From Lelliottia sp. JS-SCA-14 (GTDB lineage Bacteria; Pseudomonadota; Gammaproteobacteria; Enterobacterales; Enterobacteriaceae): 64,000 nt of DNA. The notes beneath the pieces were generated by a model. It was not told the DNA's origin, searched no databases, and saw only the letters and a list, made by a program, of their open reading frames with translations. The DNA lies in assembly GCF_035593345.1 (NCBI RefSeq), contig NZ_CP141606.1, forward strand, positions 3,472,001-3,536,000, read 5' to 3'. Of this stretch, positions 38,928-47,478 are shown in pieces. The first letter of the stretch is position 1. Each line of letters starts with the position of its first letter. The translations under genes were made by a program, and so were the position numbers.

Positions 38928-39773
38928 TTAACAGGAACTTATCGCCGGATCGACGGCAATTTCCATCGCCAGACCAGTGCTTTCACCCCGCCCTAACGCC
39001 ACTAATCCAGGCTGTCCGGCCTGATGATGGGCGTTCACCGGATGGCTCTGGGGTTCGAGGCATAAGAATGATTCACCCGACATTCGAAACAGCATCAGCC
39101 ACGGAGTTTGCGATGACAATGTGACCTTCATCACATCGCGCTGGATCTGCGCCACCCCGTTCCAGCCGGAATAGCCGACATTCAGCCAGCCGCTTTCGCC
39201 GTGTTTTGCCTCGCCGAAGTCGATCGCCGGTGGAATTTCCCCCTGCCATGCCAGCGGCAGATGTTTCTCCCCTTCCGGCCAGTAGCCGCTGGCGGAAAAC
39301 TGCACGCGGCTGCCCTCATCAAACACAAACCACGGATGAAAGCCGAGACCGTAGAGCATCGGGTTTTGGCCGAGGTGCGTGAGCGTCAGCTCCGCCCGCA
39401 GAACCTTTTCCCGCAACCCGTAACGCAACTCAGCCAGATAGTCGAAACCGCAGGAGTGCTGGCTGCGAAGCAGAAGCAGGCACTCCGTGTCGGAGACGGA
39501 TTCGACGGCCCAGCGCTCGAGCCAGCCGTTGCCGTGCAGGAAGAACTCATCATCGACCGGGCTGTGCGGCAGCGCAATCTCCTGCCCCCGAAACGAAAAG
39601 CGATTCCCGGCGACGCGGTTGGCCAGCGGCAGCATCGGGAACAGCGCGCTGTCGCCCTGATCCCACAGAACGGGCGTGTGATGTGTGAGGGAAAACAGCT
39701 CGCGCAGCCCGCCGCCCTGCGGATTGACGCTAAGGCGCAGATGCGCGTTTTGCAGCAGTAACGTGTCCGCCAT
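38928..39773 (-). CDS. yphB: Aldose 1-epimerase family protein, YphB-like
   Basis: A 281-residue galactose-mutarotase-like protein. Characteristic elements are LFPMLPLANRVAGNRFSFRG, the His of FLHGNGWLERW, the FHPWF segment and a late Glu in CLEPQSHPVNAHHQ. It probably interconverts alpha and beta anomers of a sugar in the cytosol. In gene order it corresponds to E. coli YphB, an aldose-epimerase family member of unknown substrate. Its ATG shares one base with the stop of the sugar-porter gene (TGATG), so the two are translationally coupled. Confidence 0.82.
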   Translation of the reverse strand: MADTLLLQNAHLRLSVNPQGGGLRELFSLTHHTPVLWDQGDSALFPMLPLANRVAGNRFSFRGQEIALPHSPVDDEFFLHGNGWLERWAVESVSDTECLLLLRSQHSCGFDYLAELRYGLREKVLRAELTLTHLGQNPMLYGLGFHPWFVFDEGSRVQFSASGYWPEGEKHLPLAWQGEIPPAIDFGEAKHGESGWLNVGYSGWNGVAQIQRDVMKVTLSSQTPWLMLFRMSGESFLCLEPQSHPVNAHHQAGQPGLVALGRGESTGLAMEIAVDPAISSC

Positions 39774-41215
39774 CAGTGCACCCGCCCGGCATTCGCCGCG
39801 TGAGCGGTTTTGCTGTGCTGTTTCTCCAGCTGTTCTTCCAGCGCTTCGAGGGTTACGCCTTTGGTTTCCGGGACGTTACGCAGAATATAGAGGAACCCGG
39901 CCGCACAAATCACGCCGTAGAGCAGGAAGCTGCCCGCCGCGCCCAGCCCGGCATTGAGCAGCGGGAAAGTGTAGGTCAGCAGGAAACAGGCCACCCACAG
40001 GGCCAGCGTACCAAGGGACATCGCCAGGCCGCGCACGCGGTTAGGGAAGATTTCCGAGAGCAGCACCCAGGTGACCGGGGCCAGCGTCAGGGCGTAGATC
40101 GCAATCGCCGCCAGCACCAGCAGCAGGACCGGCCAGCCCATAATGTTCATCGCATAAGCGCTGGCGATCAGCACATAGATAATCGTCAGGCCCGATGCGC
40201 CCAGCAGCATCAGCTTGCGGCGACCAATTTTGTCCACCAGCGGCAGCGCGGCGACGGTAAAGACGAGGTTGATAATACCCGTCGCCACAATCGATTTGAG
40301 AGTGTCGTTGATATCAAACCCGGCGGAGGCAAAGATCTCCTGCGCGTAGTTGAAGATCACGTTGATCCCGCACCACTGCTGGAACATCGCCAGCACCATC
40401 CCGATGATTACAATCGGTTTGATTTGCGGCTGCAGCAGCGTGGAGTAAGAGACTTTCTGGGTGTCTTTTTCCAGCGTATGGGCGATCTCTTTCAGCGTCT
40501 GGCTGGCGTATTGCGCGGTGCCAATACGTTCCAGCATGGCGCGCGCGCGTTCCGGTTTGCCGACTTTCATCAGCCAGCGCGGGGATTCCGGCACGAAGAA
40601 CATCAGCAGTAAAAAGGCCAGAGCAGGCACCAGTCCCGCGCCAAACATCCAGCGCCAGCCGATTTGCCCGTTCCAGCTGTGGAGGATGGTCTCCTGCGTT
40701 GCCCCTGCCGCTACCGGCTCGGCGATCATCAGGTTCACCAGCTGCGCAGCCAGCACGCCGACCACGATGGTGAGCTGGTTGATCGCCACAAAGCGACCGC
40801 GTTTTTCCGCCGGGCTGACTTCGGCGATATAGAGCGGGCTGAGCGCCGAGGCAAGCCCAATCCCGATGCCGCCGATAATGCGAAACACCACGAAAATCTC
40901 AAAATTGCTCGCCAGCGCCGTGCCCAGCGCCGAGATGCTGAACAGCAGAGCCGAGAGAATGAGTGGGCGCTTACGCCCCAGTTTGTCAGCGCACCAGCCG
41001 GAGATCAGCGCACCCACAATACAGCCCACCAGCGCGGAGCTCATCGCCCAGCCGGACTGGGCCGGATCGGTTATCGAGAACCAGGCTTCATAGAAGGGTT
41101 TGGCCCCGCCGATCACCACCCAGTCGTAGCCAAACAGCAGCCCGCCGCAGGCGGCGACCAGGCAGATGGTCCAGACGTAGCCCATTTTCAGTTGTGTCTG
41201 TGCGTCATTATTCAT
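39773..41215 (-). CDS. MFS sugar porter (XylE/GalP-type)
   Basis: A 480-residue, 12-segment sugar/H+ symporter. It carries GGLLFGYDWVVIGGAKPFYE, the loop motif GWCADKLGRKRPLIL, the mid-loop PESPRWLMKVGKPERA, the second VDKIGRRKLMLLG motif and the terminal PETKG signature. This is the family of GalP, XylE and AraE. It lies between yphG and yphB on the same strand, 70 bases after yphG and overlapping yphB by one base. E. coli has the YphDEF ABC transporter in this cluster instead, so a different transporter type serves the same module. A hexose or pentose such as galactose is a reasonable guess for its substrate; this is inference. Confidence 0.85.
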   Translation of the reverse strand: MNNDAQTQLKMGYVWTICLVAACGGLLFGYDWVVIGGAKPFYEAWFSITDPAQSGWAMSSALVGCIVGALISGWCADKLGRKRPLILSALLFSISALGTALASNFEIFVVFRIIGGIGIGLASALSPLYIAEVSPAEKRGRFVAINQLTIVVGVLAAQLVNLMIAEPVAAGATQETILHSWNGQIGWRWMFGAGLVPALAFLLLMFFVPESPRWLMKVGKPERARAMLERIGTAQYASQTLKEIAHTLEKDTQKVSYSTLLQPQIKPIVIIGMVLAMFQQWCGINVIFNYAQEIFASAGFDINDTLKSIVATGIINLVFTVAALPLVDKIGRRKLMLLGASGLTIIYVLIASAYAMNIMGWPVLLLVLAAIAIYALTLAPVTWVLLSEIFPNRVRGLAMSLGTLALWVACFLLTYTFPLLNAGLGAAGSFLLYGVICAAGFLYILRNVPETKGVTLEALEEQLEKQHSKTAHAANAGRVH

Positions 41216-41255
41216 CGTGATTCCTCTTTAAGGGAATGCAGGGAACAGAGGGTTA

Positions 41256-41277
41256 ACAGGCGGGTTTTCCCGCCTGT
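41256..41277 (-). other. Perfect stem-loop in the yphG-transporter spacer
   Basis: ACAGGCGGG / CCCGCCTGT with a TTTT loop (AAAA on the transcript), 8 bases past the yphG stop. No T-run follows on the minus strand. It looks like an intercistronic mRNA-stabilising or processing element. Confidence 0.6.
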
Positions 41278-41285
41278 CGGGTCAG

Positions 41286-44200
41286 TTAGTGAAAAATGCC
41301 AGCCGCCTGCGCGTGCTGAACGAAATGCGCTTTGTCATGCGCCGGATTCAGGGTTAACAGGGTATCGAGGCACCGCTGGCTGGCGGTGAAATCCCCCAGT
41401 CCCGCGTGGCCGAGCGCCTCGATAAACAGGCAGTGCTGCTGATGCTGTAGCCCGGCGGGCGCGTCGAGCACCACCAGATCCGGCAGCGACACGGCAAAGA
41501 AATCGGCCTCAGGCACCTCGTCGTGATGCGCTTTCGCCCAGGCCAGGAACCCGTTGAAGTGGCGCTCCGCTGCGGCGCTGTCGCCCAGGGCGCGCATCGC
41601 CATTCCCTGCCAGAAGAGATAATCCGCAGGCTGGTCGTTGTAGTAGCGCCCGGCATCGAGCGACGATCCGCCCTGCGCCGCGCGGGTGAAACAGCGCTGC
41701 GCCTCGGCCTGGCTGTCGAGCCGCGCGTGGCAGTATCCGAGCAGATACCCGATATCGTTATCCGTTTGCCCCGGCAGACGCCCTTCCCCGAGGTTATGTG
41801 GATAGCGGAGCGCGGCCTGCAGCAGGTTTATCGCCTCAGCAAAATTCCCGCTGGCAATATGCTGCAAAGCGCGATGCTGCTGGTTGAGCAGATACTGGCC
41901 GGTGACTTTGCCCTCCCCGCCCTCCCACGGGTGGAACTCACGGGTTTTGAGGACATTTGCCGCCTCGGCATAGCGCCCGGTCCCGTTCCACAGACTCAGC
42001 AGTTCCGCCGTCAGGTCGTCGCGTTTTAGCGCCACGCTTTGACGCGCAGTCAGCATGGCGAGGCGTTTTTCTACCGGCTGCCCGGTGAGTTTGTTGAGGT
42101 AGTCGAGTTCAAACAGGAAGCGCGGATTCTCCGGCTCCAGCTCGACGGCGCGCTGCAGATATTGCTGCGCCAGCGCCAGATCGTGCTGTTTGTTCCAGGC
42201 GTAAATGCCGAGCAGACGCTGGGCTGGCGCGAACTGCGGCTCATGTTGCAGAGTGAATTGCCAGCAGGCCACCGCCTCGTCATAGCGACGTTTGCTGTAC
42301 CAGAAACAGCCCAGCTGATAGCGGGCAAACGGATCGTCCTGCAGGGTTTGCAGCATTTGCACTTCGTCGAGGGCGTTCGGGAAACGCACGCGATTGGGCT
42401 CGCAGCGCCGCGCAGCGGCGAGGTAACGGGTGCGCGTCTCGAGAGTGTCGCTCAGCGCGGCGCGCCATAGCAGCGGGAGCGTCTCCTGGCTGTCGAGCAG
42501 ATCCAGCACCTCGCGCGCCGCATCGCTCATCCCCATCGACGTTAACCAGCCCGCCAGCACGCAGGCGTTGGCTCCGCGACAGCCTGTCACCTGACGCAGT
42601 TTTTCCCGCGCGACGTCATCCTGACCGATCGCCCAGCGCGCATAGTGCAGGGCGTAGCTGAGAGGATGGGTGTGCAGACCGGCATCGATAAACGCCAGCG
42701 CGTCCTCTTCGCGCCCGAGTTTTGCCAGCGCCAGCGCCTTCAGCCCCATCGCCAGGTTATTGCTGGCATTGATCCCGAGACTGACCTCGACTTTTTCCAG
42801 CGCGTCGGGGTAGTCACCGCGTTTCATCGCCAGACGCGCCAGGGACCAGAACGCCGCGTCGCGACAGTTGCCGCTCCACGAGGCTTTGTAGTAGTGATCC
42901 CAGGCCTTGTCGTTATCGCCCTGACGCTCCAGTGCCGTCGCCAGCAGCTGGCTGGCCTCGCCATCGCGCGGGTTTTTATTCAGGCGATGCGCGCGAACCA
43001 GCGCCGCCTCGGCACACTGCTGCGCCAGCGCCCAGTCGGCGCGGTTGAGCGCCAGCGTGCCGAGGGCGACGTTGTTGCGATAGTCATGCGCATCGAGTTC
43101 CAGCGCGCGGCGGTAGTAATCCTCCGCGTAACGGCTGGCGTGGTTGTACTGCTCCAGATGCTGGCCGATGAAATAGAGTTCATCGCCGTTGACGATGTTT
43201 TCCGGGAGCGCCGGTGCGGTGGCCGGTGCGGGCAGCGGTATCTCCTCCGGAATGTGCTCCTGATAGCTCAGCAGCGTCTGGCCTGAGGCGTCTTTCACCG
43301 TCAGGGTTAAACGCGCGTCGTGGCCTGCCAGCGTCTGCTGGTGGCTCTCGCCCGGCATCAGGCTGAGGCGCGTTTCCCAGAGGGTGTGACCCTCGACGCT
43401 CAGTTCGAGACTGACGTCCTCCAGCGGCGCGATGGCATAAATCCCCAGCTCGATTTGCGGCGCGTGGCGCTCCAGTTTCAACGCCAGCTGGGTATTGGCA
43501 TTCTGCACCATGCCCAGATCGCTGTAGGGCAGGAAATTCTGTACGAACACTTTCTCTTCATACGGCGCAAGCCAGGTGAAATCCGGCTGGTTATCCGTGA
43601 AGACGCCGGTCATCAGCTCGATGTAGGGGCCGTTTTCATCCGTCAGATGGCGATCCCAGGCGCGGCCAAACTCTTCATAGCCCCAGGTCCACTGCTTTTT
43701 GCCCGGTGACACGTGGTGATCGGCGACGTGCAGCAGGCCGCCGCGCTCGCCGTGGTGGTACGCCCCGACGAAATCGTAGTCAGATTTTTCGGCCATGTAG
43801 GAGGTCGGCACCGGCACGTTTTTGTAGCGCGAGATATCCACGCCCGCCGAGTAGTCGACTTTGTAGTAGGTTCCATGAGCAATCGGGAAGGCAGAGACGT
43901 CGCGTTTACCGTGATCGAAGACCGCCGTCACATCCGGCGGGAAGACGCTTTGGTGGTCGTCCCCGCCCTTCACCGCCGGGTTGGCCCACCACAGGAAGTG
44001 GCGCGGCGTGGCGTTGGGGTTGAACACTTTGCCGGTGATTTCAATCAGGGCGCGATCCGGATAGAGGGTAAAACCGGTCATCACCTGCAGGCCGCGCATC
44101 GGTTCGGCCTCGCCCATCCAGACGGTTTGCGCGCCGTTGTCGGCAGGCTGGATGGTGACATCGACGGGCATAAAGGTGGTCGGGCGATGGTGCTGCGGCC

Positions 44201-44558
44201 AGTTGAATTCGATCCCGCCGGAGATCCACGGCCCGAGCAGGCCCACCAGCGCGGGTTTCACCACTTCGTTGTAATAGACAAAATCGCGCGCTTTGACTTT
44301 GTCATAAGCACGGTGAATTCGTCCGCCCAGCTCCGGCAGCAGCATAATGCGGATAAAGTCGTTCTCCATCCACACCGCCTGGTACTCGCGCATTTCGCGT
44401 TTACCCGTCAGGGTGTCGGTGACGCCATAGGGATAGACCGCGCCGGACGAACCCTGATAGACCCGCTTCTCAAGGAACATCGGGTTGGTGTCTTCGCTGC
44501 CTGTGGTCCAGGTGGGGAGAGAGAGAGTTTCTTGCCAGACTTTAACAACTCCGTACAT
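41286..44558 (-). CDS. yphG: Giant DUF5107/TPR protein, YphG-like
   Basis: A 1090-residue cytosolic protein without signal peptide or membrane segment. The N-terminal third (about residues 20-340) is a DUF5107 domain with ELGGRIHRAYDK, GGIEFNWPQHHRPTTFMPVD and FLWWANPAVKGG, resembling a mutarotase-like beta fold in pattern. From about residue 470 to 1060 it is a chain of TPR-type helix pairs, with landmarks such as AEDYYRRALELDAHDYRNNV and HPWEGGEGKVTGQYLLNQ. It matches E. coli YphG (1093 residues) along the length. The ATG at 44558 was chosen because GGAG sits 7 bases before it. ATG 44564 would leave no spacing and 44603 has no support. It is divergent from the ROK regulator yphH. No reaction is known. 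Confidence 0.85.
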   Translation of the reverse strand: MYGVVKVWQETLSLPTWTTGSEDTNPMFLEKRVYQGSSGAVYPYGVTDTLTGKREMREYQAVWMENDFIRIMLLPELGGRIHRAYDKVKARDFVYYNEVVKPALVGLLGPWISGGIEFNWPQHHRPTTFMPVDVTIQPADNGAQTVWMGEAEPMRGLQVMTGFTLYPDRALIEITGKVFNPNATPRHFLWWANPAVKGGDDHQSVFPPDVTAVFDHGKRDVSAFPIAHGTYYKVDYSAGVDISRYKNVPVPTSYMAEKSDYDFVGAYHHGERGGLLHVADHHVSPGKKQWTWGYEEFGRAWDRHLTDENGPYIELMTGVFTDNQPDFTWLAPYEEKVFVQNFLPYSDLGMVQNANTQLALKLERHAPQIELGIYAIAPLEDVSLELSVEGHTLWETRLSLMPGESHQQTLAGHDARLTLTVKDASGQTLLSYQEHIPEEIPLPAPATAPALPENIVNGDELYFIGQHLEQYNHASRYAEDYYRRALELDAHDYRNNVALGTLALNRADWALAQQCAEAALVRAHRLNKNPRDGEASQLLATALERQGDNDKAWDHYYKASWSGNCRDAAFWSLARLAMKRGDYPDALEKVEVSLGINASNNLAMGLKALALAKLGREEDALAFIDAGLHTHPLSYALHYARWAIGQDDVAREKLRQVTGCRGANACVLAGWLTSMGMSDAAREVLDLLDSQETLPLLWRAALSDTLETRTRYLAAARRCEPNRVRFPNALDEVQMLQTLQDDPFARYQLGCFWYSKRRYDEAVACWQFTLQHEPQFAPAQRLLGIYAWNKQHDLALAQQYLQRAVELEPENPRFLFELDYLNKLTGQPVEKRLAMLTARQSVALKRDDLTAELLSLWNGTGRYAEAANVLKTREFHPWEGGEGKVTGQYLLNQQHRALQHIASGNFAEAINLLQAALRYPHNLGEGRLPGQTDNDIGYLLGYCHARLDSQAEAQRCFTRAAQGGSSLDAGRYYNDQPADYLFWQGMAMRALGDSAAAERHFNGFLAWAKAHHDEVPEADFFAVSLPDLVVLDAPAGLQHQQHCLFIEALGHAGLGDFTASQRCLDTLLTLNPAHDKAHFVQHAQAAGIFH

Positions 44559-44673
44559 AGCCATTCTCCAGTAAACAAATGTTAGTGAATGAGGGGATGG
44601 CAACAGTCTGGCGGAGAGTGATATGTTTTAATTGCTCAAAGCTCACGCAATACAGTTAACGAGGTTTAGTGAA
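44559..44673. promoter_or_regulatory. yphG / yphH divergent control region
   Basis: 115 bases between the start codons of the DUF5107 protein and the ROK regulator. It must hold both promoters and is the natural place for autoregulation by the ROK protein. No convincing palindrome was found by eye. Confidence 0.45.
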
Positions 44674-45873
44674 ATGCAGGAGTCAGGTCTGAACAATCAG
44701 CGGGTGCGACAGCTCAATCGCCAGACCCTGCTGAAACTGGTGTGGAAACACAAGCAGCTGAGTAAATCGCGCTTCGCGCAATTTACCGGTCTGTCGATTC
44801 CTGCGGTCAGCAAAATTCTCGACGAGCTGGTGGAGGACGGGAAACTGAGCCACTCCAGCGAAAATTTAAGCAGCAGAGGATTGAACGGCGGCAGTTATCA
44901 AATCCCGCCGGAGGGCGATTACATTCTTTGCATGAATGTGACCCCTACCAGCATCGAAAGCCAGCTTTGCGATGCGCAGCTGTCGGCGCTGGGGGAGTTT
45001 GAGCGCCGCGCCATCTCCGCCCCCACGCCGCAGGCCCTGCTGGCGGCAATTGAAGCCATCTGGCAGCAGCAGTCCAGAAACTGGCCGCGAAAAACCATCA
45101 ATCTGGCGCTGGGCATTCACGGCCAGGTCGACCCGGTGACCGGGGTGTCACAAACCATGCCGCAAGCGCCGTGGCGCGGGAACGTAGAGATTAAATATCT
45201 GCTGGAAGAGAAGCTGCGCGTGACGGTGAAACTGGATAACGACTGCGTGATGCTGGCCCTGGCGGAGAAGTGGCAAAACGCCCAGAACCGCGAGGATTTT
45301 TGCGTGATTAACGTCGACTACGGCATCGGCTCGTCGTTTGTGATCAACGGACAGATCTATCGCGGGAATCTGTACGGCAGCGGGCAGATCGGGCACACCA
45401 TCGTCAACCCGGATGGGGCGATGTGCGACTGTGGCCGCTATGGTTGTCTGGAGACGGTGGCCTCGCTTTCCGCCCTGAAAAAGCAGGCGCGGATCTGGCT
45501 CAAAAACCACCCTGCCTCCCCTCAGCAGGATCCTGAAACCCTGAGTTCACAGCAGCTGGTGAACGCCTGGCATGCGGGGGACGAACACGTGATGCGCTGG
45601 GTGGAGGAGTCGGCCCATGCGATTGGCCTTAGCCTGTATAACTTCCTCAATATTCTGAACATTAATCAAATCTGGTTTTATGGCCGCAGTTGCGGATTTG
45701 GCGAGAGCTGGCTTGAGGCAATTAAACAGCGCATCGGTTTTAATCCCTTTGATCACAGCGACGGCTTAAAACGCAATGCCACCCAGATTAACTTCGGCGG
45801 TTTAACCCGCGCCCAGCAGGTGATGGGCATTGGTTATTTATATGCCGAAGCCGCACTGGAAAATGAAGGCTAA
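44674..45873 (+). CDS. yphH: ROK-family transcriptional regulator, YphH-like
   Basis: A 399-residue NagC/XylR-type regulator. The N-terminal winged helix (about residues 20-75: LSKSRFAQFTGLSIPAVSKI) is followed by a ROK sugar-binding domain. The zinc motif is GQIGHTIVNPDGAMCDCGRYGCLE (about 248-271), with the expected His and Cys ligands. GGAGG-type spacing is seen as GAGG, 9 bases before ATG 44674; a TTG start at 44632 is less likely. It corresponds to E. coli YphH. It lies between the yphG-transporter-yphB operon (divergent) and the symporter-alpha-galactosidase operon (same strand, 213 bases on), so it probably controls both. The effector is likely a sugar or sugar phosphate; unproven. Confidence 0.86.
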   Translation: MQESGLNNQRVRQLNRQTLLKLVWKHKQLSKSRFAQFTGLSIPAVSKILDELVEDGKLSHSSENLSSRGLNGGSYQIPPEGDYILCMNVTPTSIESQLCDAQLSALGEFERRAISAPTPQALLAAIEAIWQQQSRNWPRKTINLALGIHGQVDPVTGVSQTMPQAPWRGNVEIKYLLEEKLRVTVKLDNDCVMLALAEKWQNAQNREDFCVINVDYGIGSSFVINGQIYRGNLYGSGQIGHTIVNPDGAMCDCGRYGCLETVASLSALKKQARIWLKNHPASPQQDPETLSSQQLVNAWHAGDEHVMRWVEESAHAIGLSLYNFLNILNINQIWFYGRSCGFGESWLEAIKQRIGFNPFDHSDGLKRNATQINFGGLTRAQQVMGIGYLYAEAALENEG

Positions 45874-46013
45874 CGCGATTCAGCTTTTCATTTAATATAT
45901 TTACCAGAGAAATGCTTTATTACTTCAAATAGTGTTTTAGGGTTTCGATTAGTAATCCGTGTTTACTGAAATATAAACTCCCGCGCAAAGTCCGTTTCAT
46001 TTTTGCCTCCTAC

Positions 46014-46073
46014 AATTGCCAGCATTCAATTCTCTCCGGGTTCAATAAACTGAATCCACGCTTCCTGGCAATT
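46014..46073 (+). promoter_or_regulatory. Large inverted repeat before the symporter gene
   Basis: AATTGCCAG (46014-46022) and CTGGCAATT (46065-46073) form a perfect 9-bp inverted repeat about 42 bases apart. A smaller TTCA-N6-TGAA palindrome lies inside (about 46041-46054). The second arm abuts the Shine-Dalgarno AGGAG of the symporter gene. It could be a paired operator for the ROK regulator or an mRNA hairpin that hides the ribosome-binding site. Confidence 0.45.
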
Positions 46074-46086
46074 AGGAGTTTTCAGA

Positions 46087-47478
46087 ATGGAATTAGCACA
46101 AGTCAATGAACAAAAGAGCGTGAATAAGGATAATTTCGCGAGCGACAGAGTCTCCTGGAGCACCGCTATTTCATACGGAATGGGAAGCTTTGGGGCAAAT
46201 GTGATGTATGCCTTCATTGCTATCTACCTGATGCTGTATTACACCGACAGTTTTGGCATCAAAGCCGCGGCGGTGGGATTATTGTTTTTAATCGCTCGTC
46301 TTGTGGATGGCGCGACGGATATCGCCCTCGGTATTCTGGTGGATAATACCCACACAAAAATGGGGAAATTCCGCCCGTGGATTTTGGTCGGCAGTATTCT
46401 GGTTTCCCTGACCACCGTCGCCTGTTTTCTCAGTCCGAATCTTTCTGAGGCGGGAAAGCTGGTCTACGCCTACTCGACCTATATTTTGTGGAGTATCTGT
46501 TTCGCGATTATCGATATTCCTTACTGGTCGCTCTCTGCCGCCATCACGCAGAACCCCACCGAGCGCACCAAAGTGATTACTATCCCCAGAACCATTGCCA
46601 CCTTTGGCTTTCTCTCCGTCAGCGCCTCGACGCTGTGGCTGGTGAAGTATGTCGGAAGCTGGTGGGCGGTCGCCATTATTTACAGCGTGGTGTTTCTGGT
46701 TTGCATGCTGATCACCTTTTTTGGCGTCAAAGAAAAGCATACGGTGCCGCGCAAAGAGCGACAGAGTTTTAAAGGATTCTGGACGCTGTTAAAGCAGCAC
46801 CGCCCGCTGCGGTTATTACTAATCGGGATGTTCTTATTAGAGATGATTGGCGTGATCCGCGGGACCTTTCAGCTTTACTTCTTTATCTATAATTTAAATG
46901 CCGAAATGATGTTAGGGGTTTTCCTGACGGTCTCAATGATTGCGCAGGTTTTAGGTGCCGTCGTTTCTCCGTTTATTTCTGCCAAAATAGGCAAAAAGAA
47001 TACCGCTATTTACAGCAGCGCGGTCATGGCTTTGGCCTGTATGCTGTTATTCTTTTTCCAGTCAAATATCATAATGATTTTTATCGTCGGTGCCTTAGCG
47101 CCCTTCTGCGGCGGAATTGGACAAATCTCCCTCTATTCTATGGTCGCAGATTGTGTGGAATACGGCGAATGGCGCAGCGGTAACCGCTCGGAAGGCATGG
47201 TCTTTTCTCTCAATATTTTTAAAACCAAACTCTCCGGAGCCATTGGCGGCGCAATCGGCGGATTTATGCTGTCGTGGGCTGGATATATTCCGCATCAGGT
47301 TCAGGCGAGCGAAACCGCCATGTGGATTGGCCTGTTATTTACCCTTATTCCGGGCGTATTAACCCTGTTAAGTCTGGTCCCGCTGGCCCGCTACGAAATT
47401 ACGGAAAAACGCTTCTACGAAATTCTGAGCGATATCCATCAACGTAACGCCGCGTCCTCAGTCGAGGTGAAAGCATGA
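46087..47478 (+). CDS. GPH-family sugar:cation symporter (MelB/LacS-like)
   Basis: A 463-residue, 12-segment membrane protein of the glycoside-pentoside-hexuronide:cation symporter family. Landmarks are the ISYGMGSFGANVMYAFIAIY start, LFLIARLVDGATDIALGILV and TKMGKFRPWILVG, the classic cation-binding loop of MelB. The second half has GGIGQISLYSMVADCVEYGEW. It is followed by an alpha-galactosidase that begins in an ATGA overlap with its stop codon, so it most likely imports an alpha-galactoside such as melibiose or raffinose-type sugars. The charged N-terminus (MELAQVNEQKSVNKDN) is cytosolic. Confidence 0.88.
   Translation: MELAQVNEQKSVNKDNFASDRVSWSTAISYGMGSFGANVMYAFIAIYLMLYYTDSFGIKAAAVGLLFLIARLVDGATDIALGILVDNTHTKMGKFRPWILVGSILVSLTTVACFLSPNLSEAGKLVYAYSTYILWSICFAIIDIPYWSLSAAITQNPTERTKVITIPRTIATFGFLSVSASTLWLVKYVGSWWAVAIIYSVVFLVCMLITFFGVKEKHTVPRKERQSFKGFWTLLKQHRPLRLLLIGMFLLEMIGVIRGTFQLYFFIYNLNAEMMLGVFLTVSMIAQVLGAVVSPFISAKIGKKNTAIYSSAVMALACMLLFFFQSNIIMIFIVGALAPFCGGIGQISLYSMVADCVEYGEWRSGNRSEGMVFSLNIFKTKLSGAIGGAIGGFMLSWAGYIPHQVQASETAMWIGLLFTLIPGVLTLLSLVPLARYEITEKRFYEILSDIHQRNAASSVEVKA

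Noticed and set aside
44632..44673. TTG start for the ROK regulator
   Set aside because: No Shine-Dalgarno; ATG 44674 has GAGG at good spacing.
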